From assembly GCA_964436865.1 (NCBI GenBank), contig CAYTFK010000230.1, positions 1-11,557 on the forward strand: a stretch of 11,557 nucleotides of DNA, read 5' to 3'. Position numbers and translations under genes: made by a program. The notes under the pieces are model-generated. The model was given only the letters and a program-made list of their open reading frames with translations. It had not been told where the DNA came from and did not search any database. The DNA is from JAXGPP01 sp964436865. Its GTDB lineage: Bacteria; Planctomycetota; Planctomycetia; Pirellulales; Thermoguttaceae. Below are positions 1 through 6,395 of the stretch, one piece after another. Numbering within the stretch: the first letter of the stretch is position 1; each line of letters begins with the position of its first letter.

Positions 1-1
1 T

Positions 2-664
2 ATAGGGCGCTGTCGGTGCCGGTCCGATCCACATGTCATAGTCGAGGTTCGGCGGGACGGGCACTTCCTGCGTCGAACCGCCGGCTCCGCCGTCAGGGGC
101 AATAACCTCAATCCGCTCGATCTTGCCGATCTTGCCGCTGCGGACCAGCTCGCAGCCAAGCCAGCAGTGGTTCATGCTCCGCTGCTGCGTACCGTACTGG
201 AAGATGCGGCTGTTCTCCTGAAAGACCTTGCGGCAGAGGAGATTCTGCTCCACGCTCAGGCCGAGCGGCTTTTCAACGTAGGCGTCTTTCTTCGCCCGGG
301 CCGCCATGACGGCGATCGGCACGTGCCAGTGGTCTGGCGTGGCGACGATCACCGCGTCGATGTCGTCGCGTGCCAGGATCTCGCGGAAATCGGCGTAGCC
401 CTTGCCGTTGATCATCCGCGCGCAGGCATCGCGGCGATCCTTGTAGGCGTCGGCCACAGCCACCGACTGCGCTCCCTGGCAATTCATGAAGCCGCGCATC
501 AGATCGCGTCCGCGGTTCCCCACGCCAATGTGGGCGAGGGTCACGCGCTCGCTGGCCGGCGGCGTCTGGGCATTGCCCAGCGCGGTCGAGGTGATGACAT
601 AGGGTGCGGCGGCCGCCGCGATGGAGCTCTTGAGCAAGTCACGGCGAGAAACACGGCGGGTCAT
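2..664 (-). CDS. Gfo/Idh/MocA-family oxidoreductase, Tat-exported (3' end outside window)
   Basis: This is the N-terminal 221 residues of an NAD(P)-dependent sugar or cyclitol-type oxidoreductase; the gene continues beyond the left edge. Residues 5-13 (VSRRDLLKS) form a twin-arginine motif followed by an Ala-rich segment to about residue 32, so export by the Tat pathway is expected. The Rossmann fold starts near residue 41, with the nucleotide-binding GVGNRG at 47-52. The DHWH segment at 111-114 and the family hallmark EKP at 131-133 follow. The visible end, DYDMWIGPAP, is typical of the planctomycete group of this family. The start is fixed by a consensus AAGGAGG 6 bases upstream. These proteins are numerous in planctomycetes and are often linked to carbohydrate breakdown, but the substrate cannot be read from this sequence. 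The next gene upstream lies 139 bases away on the same strand, and a promoter candidate sits between them. Confidence 0.93.
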   Translation of the reverse strand, partial: MTRRVSRRDLLKSSIAAAAAPYVITSTALGNAQTPPASERVTLAHIGVGNRGRDLMRGFMNCQGAQSVAVADAYKDRRDACARMINGKGYADFREILARDDIDAVIVATPDHWHVPIAVMAARAKKDAYVEKPLGLSVEQNLLCRKVFQENSRIFQYGTQQRSMNHCWLGCELVRSGKIGKIERIEVIAPDGGAGGSTQEVPVPPNLDYDMWIGPAPTAPY

Positions 665-670
665 GCAGTT

Positions 671-677
671 CCTCCTT
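671..677 (-). promoter_or_regulatory. Shine-Dalgarno for the Gfo/Idh/MocA gene
   Basis: AAGGAGG on the minus strand, 6 bases before the ATG that ends at 664. It is a full consensus match and decides the start codon of the oxidoreductase. Confidence 0.85.
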
Positions 678-760
678 CAGCAGTGGCGCGGGCAGAGGCC
701 TGGCGAGCTGAATTCCGGCGGGTGGTATCGCGGCGCCCCCTCGGTCGCCGACCTGCCCGG

Positions 761-789
761 ATGATAACCAGGGCCGGTGACATAAACAA
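761..789 (-). promoter_or_regulatory. Candidate sigma70-type promoter for the Gfo/Idh/MocA gene
   Basis: Read on the minus strand there is TTGTTT (784-789), a 17-base spacer and TATCAT (761-766). The -10 matches consensus at 5 of 6 positions and the -35 at 3 of 6. Transcription would start near 754, giving a leader of about 90 bases. It lies between two same-strand genes, so it would give the oxidoreductase its own promoter. This is consensus matching by eye, not measured. Confidence 0.4.
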
Positions 790-803
790 CCGACGGCACA
801 TCC

Positions 804-1151
804 TCAGGATCCCAACCCCTGGGGCAAGAGCGGATTTCCGGCGATCTGGCCCGACAGGTGCATCAGCCAGCCGCCATCGATGCGGCGGAACTCCAGCGGA
901 CGCTTTGTCTCACGGCCCATGAACTCCAGCGCCATCGCGCCGCGTGCGGTGTCGCCGGTAATCTGCAGGTCCACCAGTTTGGCCTCGGCCAGGGCCCGTT
1001 CAGCATCAATCCGGATCGGCGCAAGTGGAGCCGCAGGGGCTGCCGGGATCAGGATCGTGCCGCCGCATTTGCACTTGGCTTTCTTGCCCGCCAGTTCATC
1101 CCGCAGTTGATAGCTCCGGCCGCATTGCGAACAATTGACGGCGATCGGCAT
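804..1151 (-). CDS. Small zinc-ribbon protein, function unknown
   Basis: The product is a 115-residue protein. The N-terminus holds a compact zinc-ribbon pattern: C7-x2-C10 then C27-x-C29, within MPIAVNCSQCG and the CKCGG that follows a Lys-rich stretch. Such N-terminal ribbons (MPI-V-CxxCG, then LAGK and CKCG) recur in planctomycete proteins of many kinds. A short Ala/Pro linker (about 37-45) leads to residues 47-115, which I do not recognise; the end has a GGWLMHLSGQIAGN stretch of beta-strand character. No catalytic motif is visible. The open frame extends upstream to 1658, but that part runs antisense through the TM2 gene and is not protein-like. ATG at 1151 begins the conserved ribbon and has a weak GGGAG about 8 bases upstream. 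It is divergent from the TM2 gene. A role in metal binding or protein contacts is possible but unproven. Confidence 0.8.
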   Translation of the reverse strand: MPIAVNCSQCGRSYQLRDELAGKKAKCKCGGTILIPAAPAAPLAPIRIDAERALAEAKLVDLQITGDTARGAMALEFMGRETKRPLEFRRIDGGWLMHLSGQIAGNPLLPQGLGS

Positions 1152-1215
1152 GGCTGCGCTCCCGGACAACGAGATCAAGCGACGCGCCGAATGAGCATCC
1201 GGCCTCACCGATTCC

Positions 1216-1244
1216 ACTACAGGTGCTGTCGCACTTCCCCACAA
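1216..1244 (-). promoter_or_regulatory. Weak promoter candidate for the zinc-ribbon gene
   Basis: On the minus strand TTGTGG (1239-1244), a 17-base spacer and TGTAGT (1216-1221). The -35 matches consensus at 3 of 6 positions and the -10 at 4 of 6. Placement upstream of the ATG at 1151 is sensible, but the match is poor enough to be chance. Confidence 0.22.
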
Positions 1245-1385
1245 GTTGGCACTCAAGCATCCCCAAAGGTGGCGTTGCGTGAGCTCGTTCGCTACCCCGC
1301 GAACCGCCGCCCAGGTGTCCGCTTTCAATGCGAACACCGACAGAATCAATATGGCAGCTTCAGCAACGAATAGCAGTAAGAAACC

Positions 1386-1805
1386 ATGAACGGCACCAAC
1401 ACCCATTCCATCGTTGTCGGCTACATCCTCTGGGCCTTTGGCTTCTTTGGCCTGCACCGCTTCTACTACGGACGGCAGATCACGGGCGTTATCTGGGCGC
1501 TGACGCTCGGGCTGTTGTTCGTCGGCTGGATTGTCGACTTCTTCCTGATCCCGGCCATGGACCAGGAGTGCAACCGCCGCTACCGCACCGGCCCGCTCAA
1601 CTACTCGATCGCCTGGATTCTGCTGCTCATTCCGCTTACCGGCATCACCGGCCTGCATCGCTTCTACATGGGCAAATGGGTCACCGGGCTCATCTGGCTG
1701 CTGACTGGCAGCCTGATCGGCCTGGGCTTCATCTACGATCTATTGTCGCTCAACGAGCAGGTTGATGAGATCAATGGCCAGTACCTGATCGAGGGGCGGG
1801 CGTAG
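1386..1805 (+). CDS. Membrane protein with two tandem TM2 domains
   Basis: The product is a 139-residue integral membrane protein made almost wholly of two TM2 modules. Copy 1 covers about residues 9-56 and copy 2 about 72-122. Each has a first hydrophobic helix, a GLHRFY turn (22-27 and 89-94) followed by a Gly and a basic residue, a second hydrophobic helix, and an Asp near its end (D51 in FFLIP context, D118 in IYDLL context). A polar linker rich in Arg and Tyr (58-72) joins the copies, and a polar tail of about 17 residues ends the protein. TM2 domains usually occur singly; the family has no settled biochemical role in bacteria. The ATG at 1386 sits just before the first helix. No good Shine-Dalgarno is visible. 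The 234 bases upstream, shared with the divergent zinc-ribbon gene, hold no convincing plus-strand promoter. Confidence 0.9.
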   Translation: MNGTNTHSIVVGYILWAFGFFGLHRFYYGRQITGVIWALTLGLLFVGWIVDFFLIPAMDQECNRRYRTGPLNYSIAWILLLIPLTGITGLHRFYMGKWVTGLIWLLTGSLIGLGFIYDLLSLNEQVDEINGQYLIEGRA

Positions 1806-1837
1806 GGCGCTTGCTCTGGTCGGGAGCCCGCCGCGTG

Positions 1838-1846
1838 TGGTATAGA
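1838..1846 (+). promoter_or_regulatory. Extended -10 promoter candidate immediately before the hydroxyacyl-CoA dehydrogenase
   Basis: TGG followed by TATAGA (1841-1846) forms an extended -10 (TGn plus a hexamer matching TATAAT at 4 of 6 positions). No -35 with normal spacing is visible, which is tolerated with extended -10 elements. The start of transcription would fall near 1853, next to the ATG at 1855, so the mRNA would be almost or fully leaderless. No Shine-Dalgarno precedes that ATG, which agrees with this reading. Confidence 0.38.
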
Positions 1847-1854
1847 TCGTAGTC

Positions 1855-3165
1855 ATGGACCACGCGCAGCATGAGCATTTCGCGGAAGAACTCGCCCGAC
1901 GCCACGTTGAAGAGATCGTCGAGTGGTGCCGCTCCAGGAGCGAACGGCCGATTGCACGCCCGTTCGAGACACGTTCGGTCGGCATTATCGGCGCCGGCCT
2001 GATGGGCACGGCGATCGCCGCGGCCAATGTCAAAGCGGGCATTCCCGTCACGCTCTGCGACGTGGAGCTGGCCGCACTTGCCGCCGCTCCGGGACGGATT
2101 GCGGCCGAACTGGCTCACCAGGCGTCGCTAGGCATGCCTGCGCCGGCGGAACAAGTCGACCGCCTGGTGACCGTGACGAGCGACCTCGCGCGGCTGGCTT
2201 CGTGCGGGCTGATCATCGAATCGGTCGTTGAAGATCTGGCGGCCAAGCGAAGGCTGTACTTCGATCTGCTGCCGCACATTCAGCCGGACGCCGTGCTGGC
2301 TTCGAACACCTCGACGATCCCGATCCGCCGCCTGGCGGCCGAACTGCCGTCTGCGGATCGCTTTTGCGGGATTCACTTCTTTCACCCCGTTCGCGATCGT
2401 TCGCTCGTCGAGATCATTCGCGGTCCTGCAACGCGCGAAGCGACAATCGCCACCGCCGCCGGTTGTGTCCGGGCGATCGAGAAGATGCCGATCGTCGTCG
2501 AGGACGGACCCGGATTCCTCGTCAATCGCCTGCTCGTGCCGTATTTGACTGAAGCCCTGGAGATGCTGCTCGATGGGGCGACGATCGGCGCGATCGAAAC
2601 CGCGGCCACCGGTTTCGGCATGGCAATGGGGCCGCTGCGAGTCGTCGACGAGATCGGGCTCGACACCACCTTCCGTGCCGGTCGCGTGCTGTGGGAGGCG
2701 TTTCCCCAGCGAGTGGTCCCCTCGCCACTGCTCGTCATGCTGATCAAGAAAGGCCGCTTGGGCCGAAAGACGGGCGCCGGCTTTTTCGCCTATCCGAGCC
2801 AGACGTCGTGGGAAGGTCCGGGTGAGGAAGATCCCGATGTCGAGCAGCTTGTGGCCGCGTGGCGGCGCTCCGATCGGGAGTTTTCTGCTGCGGAAATCGT
2901 CGACCGCCTGCTGCTGCCGATGGTGATCGAGGCCAGTCGGCTGCTGGAAGAAGGAAAGGTCTCAGATCCGCGGGCGATCGATCTGGCCGTCCTGTTCGGC
3001 CTGGGATTCCCCGCCGCACGAGGTGGTCTGCTCTATTGGGCTGACCGCCTGGGTGTGGATGCAATCACCCGGCGGATCGAATCGCTTGCCCCTCTTGGCG
3101 ACCGCTTCCACCCCACGCCACTACTGCTCGAGATGGCCCGCCGCGGCGCGGGATTTTACTCGTAG
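1855..3165 (+). CDS. 3-hydroxyacyl-CoA dehydrogenase, monofunctional FadB-type
   Basis: The 436-residue enzyme should oxidise (S)-3-hydroxyacyl-CoA to 3-ketoacyl-CoA with NAD+ in fatty-acid beta-oxidation, in the cytoplasm. The Rossmann domain (about 41-216) holds GAGLMG at 46-51. The active site is recognisable: S150 and N151 in ASNTST, His174 in HFFHPV, Glu186 exactly 12 residues later in LVEIIRG, and N224 in PGFLVNRLL. Two C-terminal 3HCDH repeats follow, at about 218-315 (ending KTGAGFFAY) and 345-436. Two repeats make it resemble the dehydrogenase half of FadB/FadJ rather than a short HAD. The enoyl-CoA hydratase half is absent; the first 40 residues are polar and Arg/Glu-rich and do not resemble it. 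In HFFHPV, His replaces the Asn or Ser seen in FadB and FadJ, and the following residues (RDRS) differ from the usual MP. No other beta-oxidation gene is in the window. The start is the first ATG in frame. Confidence 0.9.
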   Translation: MDHAQHEHFAEELARRHVEEIVEWCRSRSERPIARPFETRSVGIIGAGLMGTAIAAANVKAGIPVTLCDVELAALAAAPGRIAAELAHQASLGMPAPAEQVDRLVTVTSDLARLASCGLIIESVVEDLAAKRRLYFDLLPHIQPDAVLASNTSTIPIRRLAAELPSADRFCGIHFFHPVRDRSLVEIIRGPATREATIATAAGCVRAIEKMPIVVEDGPGFLVNRLLVPYLTEALEMLLDGATIGAIETAATGFGMAMGPLRVVDEIGLDTTFRAGRVLWEAFPQRVVPSPLLVMLIKKGRLGRKTGAGFFAYPSQTSWEGPGEEDPDVEQLVAAWRRSDREFSAAEIVDRLLLPMVIEASRLLEEGKVSDPRAIDLAVLFGLGFPAARGGLLYWADRLGVDAITRRIESLAPLGDRFHPTPLLLEMARRGAGFYS

Positions 3166-3273
3166 CCAAGACCTTTAGCGCGTCTGGCTTACGCAAACGC
3201 GACATCCAGTCGTGTCCCGTCACTCCGCCGACAGTGTGGGTGCAACGCAGCAGTCGAGCCCGGCGGGTTGCGC

Positions 3274-3301
3274 TTGACGCATACCGCGGAAAGCAGACAA
3301 T
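3274..3301 (+). promoter_or_regulatory. Promoter candidate for ispD
   Basis: TTGACG (3274-3279), a 16-base spacer and GACAAT (3296-3301). The -35 matches consensus at 5 of 6 positions and the -10 at 4 of 6. It lies in the 278-base gap before ispD and would give a leader of roughly 135 bases containing the short ORF at 3351. Consensus matching by eye only. Confidence 0.38.
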
Positions 3302-3324
3302 GGGGCATCTGGGACTGGCTGTCT

Positions 3325-3339
3325 CCCTCGAAAGGAGGG
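3325..3339 (+). other. Small hairpin containing a consensus Shine-Dalgarno
   Basis: CCCTC (3325-3329) and GAGGG (3335-3339) can pair around a GAAAG loop. The right arm overlaps AAGGAGG (3332-3338), so folding would hide the ribosome binding site of the short ORF at 3351. A five-pair stem is short and may be fortuitous. Confidence 0.25.
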
Positions 3340-3350
3340 TTCGCGTTTCC

Positions 3351-3431
3351 ATGACGGGTCTTTCTCGTGCTGTCACCTTTTCGATCGGGACACCGGGTTC
3401 ACCAGACTGGCCCTCATTTCCTCGTACGTGA
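3351..3431 (+). CDS. Possible 26-residue leader ORF upstream of ispD
   Basis: ATG at 3351 opens a 26-codon frame ending TGA at 3429-3431, 12 bases before the GTG of ispD. A consensus AAGGAGG lies 12 bases upstream of the ATG, slightly farther than ideal. The peptide (starting MTGLSRAVTF, ending SFPRT) has no recognised motif, no signal peptide and no run of one amino acid, so classical attenuation is not evident. ispD itself starts with GTG and lacks a clear Shine-Dalgarno, so translation of this ORF could feed ribosomes to ispD. It may equally be a chance frame, since the same frame is open from 3234. Confidence 0.25.
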   Translation: MTGLSRAVTFSIGTPGSPDWPSFPRT

Positions 3432-3443
3432 GACTCGAAGCCC

Positions 3444-4181
3444 GTGGCCAAATTCGCCGTCATCCTTCCCGCCGCTGGCAAGAGTAGCCGGTTCAAGGAT
3501 CAGAACTACAAGAAGCCGTTTGCCATCCTCGACGGCCGCGCGGTATGGCTCCATTCCGCCGAGCGGTTCTTGAACCGCGACGACGTGGTTCAGGTGCTGC
3601 TGGTCATCTCGAAGGAGGATCGCGAGTACTTCAACTTCAAGTTCGCCTCGAATGTCGCGATCATGGGCATCGGCGTGGTCGAGGGAGGCGCCGAGCGGGC
3701 TGACTCGATCGAGAACGCCCTGGCCCGTGTCAAACCGGAGGCCGAATACATCTGCGTCCATGACGCCGCGCGGCCGTGCATCGTGGGGGAGTGGATCGAT
3801 AAGGTCTTTCAGGCCGCCGAACAGAGCGGGGCGGCGATCTTCGCCACGCCGGTGCACGGAACACTGAAACGGGTGGCCGATCACAAAATCCAGGAGACCG
3901 TCTCGCGAAGCGGCCTGTGGGAAGCCCAGACGCCGCAGGTCTTCCGCCGGCAGTTGCTTCTGGATGCCTACGCGAAGCGCGCCGGTTTCGCTGCCACCGA
4001 CGACGCGCAGCTTGTCGAGCGGATCGGTCACCCGGTGACGGTGGTTCCCGGCTCGCCGATCAACCTCAAGATCACCACCAAGGAAGACCTTCGGTTTGCC
4101 GAGCAGGCACTCAAGGCGTTGCCGAAGCCCAAGCTCAAAGGCCCGTTCCATCCGTTCGCCGATGACGACATGTGGAGGTGA
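3444..4181 (+). CDS. ispD: 2-C-methyl-D-erythritol 4-phosphate cytidylyltransferase (IspD)
   Basis: The 245-residue cytoplasmic enzyme joins CTP and 2-C-methyl-D-erythritol 4-phosphate to give CDP-methylerythritol, the third step of the MEP isoprenoid pathway. The nucleotidyltransferase signature is PAAGKSSRF at 9-17, followed by KKPF (23-26) where the family has its catalytic Lys. HDAARP at 106-111 is a strong family motif. TLKR (140-143), AQTPQVF (161-167), TDDAQLVE (185-192) and the NLKITTKEDL stretch (207-216) complete the match. The SS in the loop replaces the usual Gly-x-Gly pattern, which I associate with planctomycete IspD. A C-terminal extension (PKPKLKGPFHPFADDDMW) lies past the usual end. 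There is no fused IspF. The GTG start at 3444 is the only one that places VILPAAG at the normal distance. tyrS follows after 123 bases; the two have no metabolic link. Confidence 0.93.
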   Translation: MAKFAVILPAAGKSSRFKDQNYKKPFAILDGRAVWLHSAERFLNRDDVVQVLLVISKEDREYFNFKFASNVAIMGIGVVEGGAERADSIENALARVKPEAEYICVHDAARPCIVGEWIDKVFQAAEQSGAAIFATPVHGTLKRVADHKIQETVSRSGLWEAQTPQVFRRQLLLDAYAKRAGFAATDDAQLVERIGHPVTVVPGSPINLKITTKEDLRFAEQALKALPKPKLKGPFHPFADDDMWR

Positions 4182-4304
4182 GTGCCCCGGCACCCAGTTT
4201 GCGGTGCGGATCGGCAGTCCGCCCCGCATCAACGGATGGATCCGGAAGCCCGTCTTACGCCCAACTGCACAGCCTGTTCCGACGCAATCGCAAGAATACC
4301 ACCA

Positions 4305-5591
4305 ATGCACGACGTTTACGCCGAACTCCAATGGCGCGGACTGGTCAATCAGACCACCGACGATGCGAATCTCCAGGCTTGGTTGATGGCAAAGCCCCGC
4401 ACGGTTTATGTGGGGTTCGACCCTACGGCCGACAGCCTGCACGTCGGGCATCTCGTGGCGATGATGGTCCTCCGGCGTTTCCAGCAGGCCGGGCACCGGC
4501 CGATCGCCCTGGTGGGTGGCGCCACCGGCATGATCGGCGATCCCAGCGGCAAGAGTGAAGAGCGGAACCTGCTCTCGGTCGATGCGCTCCGCCAGAACAT
4601 CGCCGGGATGGAGCCGCAGATGCGGCGTTTTCTCGACTTCGATGAAGGTCGTCCCAACGCGGCGATCCTGGTCAACAACTACGACTGGATGGGCCGTTTC
4701 GGTTATCTTGAGTTCCTGCGCGATATTGGCAAGCACTTTCCGGTCAACGTCATGCTCACCAAGGAGTCGGTCAAGAATCGCCTCGAACGAACCGACGCCG
4801 GGTTGAGCTACACCGAGTTCAGTTACATGCTGCTGCAGGCCTACGACTTCGTCCATCTCAACGAAGCCCACGGCTGCGAAATCCAGGCGGGCGGCAGCGA
4901 CCAGTGGGGCAACATCACGGCGGGCATCGACCTCGCCCGTCGGCTCCGCGGGGTACAACTCCACGGCATGACCTGCCCACTGTTGACCAAGAGCGACGGC
5001 ACCAAGATGGGCAAGACCGAGTCGGGCGCCGTCTGGCTCTCGGCCGAGCGGACCAGCCCCTATCAGTTCTACCAGTACTGGATCAATCTCGACGACGCCG
5101 ACGTGGAGAAGTGTCTGCGATACTTCACCGATCTCGCCCAAGCGGAGATCGGGAGCGTCATGGACGAACACCAGGCGGATCGCGGCCGCCGCGTGGCGCA
5201 GCGGCGGCTGGCGAGGGAATTGACCCGCCTGGTCCACGGAGAACCGGGACTGGCGACGGCCGAGCGGGCGACGGAGATCTTCTTCGGGGCGGAAATCAGC
5301 GAGCTTTCCGATAACCAGCTCACCCAGATCTTCGCCGACGTGCCCAGCAGGGAACTTCCCCGTTCGCGGCTGGCCGACGGGCTGACGATTATCGATGCCC
5401 TGGTCGAGTCCGGGCTGGCCAAGAGCAAGGGGGAGGCCCGCCGGATTGTCACCCAGGGGGGGGCATACGTGAACAATCGCCGCGTGGAAAGCATAGAAAG
5501 GACTCTGGCTGCTGCGGATCTGGCCAGCGAGTCGGTGATGGTCGTTCGCTCCGGGAAGAAGCACTACGCCTTGCTGCGGTTCCCAGCCTGA
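4305..5591 (+). CDS. tyrS: Tyrosyl-tRNA synthetase
   Basis: The 428-residue class I synthetase charges tRNA-Tyr with tyrosine using ATP, in the cytoplasm. Motifs in order: VGFDPTADSLHVGHL at 36-50, containing the HIGH-type signature H46-V-G-H49; GGATGMIGDPSG at 71-82; QAGGSDQWGN at 194-203, which lines the tyrosine/ATP site; and KMGKTESG at 234-241, the KMSKS counterpart of the canonical TyrRS type. An S4 RNA-binding domain fills about 360-415. Length matches the family norm of about 420. The frame is open upstream to a GTG at 4182, which would add 41 residues, but that stretch (Cys-, Pro- and Arg-rich) has no counterpart in TyrRS, so ATG 4305 is chosen despite a poor Shine-Dalgarno. No T-box or other tRNA-sensing leader is evident in the gap after ispD. 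Within the S4 domain the gene carries a run of eight G (5456-5463). Confidence 0.95.
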   Translation: MHDVYAELQWRGLVNQTTDDANLQAWLMAKPRTVYVGFDPTADSLHVGHLVAMMVLRRFQQAGHRPIALVGGATGMIGDPSGKSEERNLLSVDALRQNIAGMEPQMRRFLDFDEGRPNAAILVNNYDWMGRFGYLEFLRDIGKHFPVNVMLTKESVKNRLERTDAGLSYTEFSYMLLQAYDFVHLNEAHGCEIQAGGSDQWGNITAGIDLARRLRGVQLHGMTCPLLTKSDGTKMGKTESGAVWLSAERTSPYQFYQYWINLDDADVEKCLRYFTDLAQAEIGSVMDEHQADRGRRVAQRRLARELTRLVHGEPGLATAERATEIFFGAEISELSDNQLTQIFADVPSRELPRSRLADGLTIIDALVESGLAKSKGEARRIVTQGGAYVNNRRVESIERTLAAADLASESVMVVRSGKKHYALLRFPA

Positions 5592-5636
5592 CCCGGAGGT
5601 CGGGCAAGGATCCGTCAAGAAGATGCATACGTCAAC

Positions 5637-5641
5637 AAGGA
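5637..5641 (+). promoter_or_regulatory. Shine-Dalgarno for the GTG start at 5649
   Basis: AAGGA lies 7 bases before the GTG. It supports that codon as the start of the membrane-anchored protein, since the hydrophobic segment begins only four residues in. Confidence 0.6.
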
Positions 5642-5648
5642 TGGTCTG

Positions 5649-6320
5649 GTGAGAAAGTGGCTGTTGGTTTTGGGGGTGCCGCTCGCCGGTCTGATCGCAA
5701 TCGGGTTGATCGGGATTGGCCTGCTCTATGTGGCGTCGCGGCAGGCCCCCGAATTTTATAAGCAGGCGCTGGTGGCCGATCCGAAAGTGGCTGAGAAAGC
5801 CAGCGACGAACTGCTCGAGCGGGCCACCGCCCTGGCCAGCGACCTGGAGAAGGAGGGCCAATGGGAGGCCACCTTCTCCGATGTCCAGATCAACGGATGG
5901 CTCGCCATCGACCTGGAACGAAACCATCCCGAGGCCCTGCCCCGGTCGATCCGTGACCCGCGCGTGGCGATCACCGCGGAAGCCTTGACGGTAGCCGCCG
6001 GCTTCGACCGCGGCGAGATCAAAAGCGTCCTTTCCCTGACGCTCGATGTCTACGTACCCGAGCCGAATGTGATCGCGCTACGGGTGCGCAAAGCGCGTGC
6101 CGGCCTGCTGCCGCTCCCCCTGGACTCTGTACTGCAGCGAGTTTCCGAGGCTGCCAGCCAACTCGGTCTCTCCGTCGAGTGGCGCCAGGAAGAGGGAGAT
6201 CCCGTGGCGCTTGTTTCCTTCCCGGCGCCCCGCGACGAGGAGAACAAAGTCGTTCAGGTCGAGGAACTTCGTCTGGGCGATGGCGTCGTGCATCTGTCGG
6301 GGACGACCGTGCGGCGTTGA
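5649..6320 (+). CDS. Single-pass membrane-anchored protein, function unknown
   Basis: The 223-residue protein has one N-terminal hydrophobic segment (about 5-28, LLVLGVPLAGLIAIGL and on), so it is probably anchored in the membrane with the rest outside the cytoplasm. A polar helical stretch (35-70) leads to QWEATFSDVQINGWLAIDL (71-89) and a beta-rich remainder with LPRSIRDPRVAI and alternating hydrophobic residues. The layout of one anchor, a (F/T)S-x-x-Q-(I/L)N motif and then strands is reminiscent of the YpmS/DUF2140 and LmeA-type lipid-binding families, but this is a resemblance only. No catalytic residues or metal ligands are evident. The GTG start is supported by AAGGA (5637-5641) 7 bases upstream. 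It begins 57 bases after tyrS on the same strand and may share its transcript. Confidence 0.78.
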   Translation: MRKWLLVLGVPLAGLIAIGLIGIGLLYVASRQAPEFYKQALVADPKVAEKASDELLERATALASDLEKEGQWEATFSDVQINGWLAIDLERNHPEALPRSIRDPRVAITAEALTVAAGFDRGEIKSVLSLTLDVYVPEPNVIALRVRKARAGLLPLPLDSVLQRVSEAASQLGLSVEWRQEEGDPVALVSFPAPRDEENKVVQVEELRLGDGVVHLSGTTVRR

Positions 6321-6395
6321 CCGGCTGTTTCCAGACTTCGGCGGTTGTCGAATGCCTCCGGAAGCAACCACGGTTCGGGAACGGCCGCCGAGAGA

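Noticed and set aside
167..922. Plus-strand frame of 251 codons over the oxidoreductase gene
   Set aside because: It is antisense to a gene with a Tat motif, a nucleotide-binding motif, EKP and a consensus Shine-Dalgarno.
1152..1658. N-terminal extension of the zinc-ribbon frame
   Set aside because: It runs antisense through the first two thirds of the TM2 gene and reads as Gln/Glu/Asp-rich non-protein sequence; the ribbon motif begins exactly at ATG 1151.
4182..4304. Upstream GTG that would lengthen TyrS by 41 residues
   Set aside because: The added stretch has no counterpart in TyrRS and would make the protein longer than the family norm. It directly abuts the ispD stop by chance.
4182..4304. 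T-box or other amino-acid-sensing leader before tyrS
   Set aside because: I found no specifier-loop or antiterminator-like elements; only a very short GTGCC/GGCAC inverted repeat is present, right after the ispD stop.
5464..5637. Near-repeat GCATACGTGAACAA (inside tyrS) and GCATACGTCAACAA (after tyrS)
   Set aside because: Thirteen of 14 bases match and it could hint at a duplicated S4 fragment, but matches of this length are expected by chance in a window this size and the similarity does not extend further.
3414..5927. Very long minus-strand open frame (837 codons) opposite ispD and tyrS
   Set aside because: Two unmistakable enzymes with full motif sets occupy the plus strand. The antisense product is His/Gly/Arg-rich without domains, as expected from high-GC third positions.
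6321..6395. GGTTG/CAACC inverted repeat between the two convergent genes as a bidirectional terminator
   Set aside because: The stem is only five pairs with an 18-base loop and has no T-run on either side.
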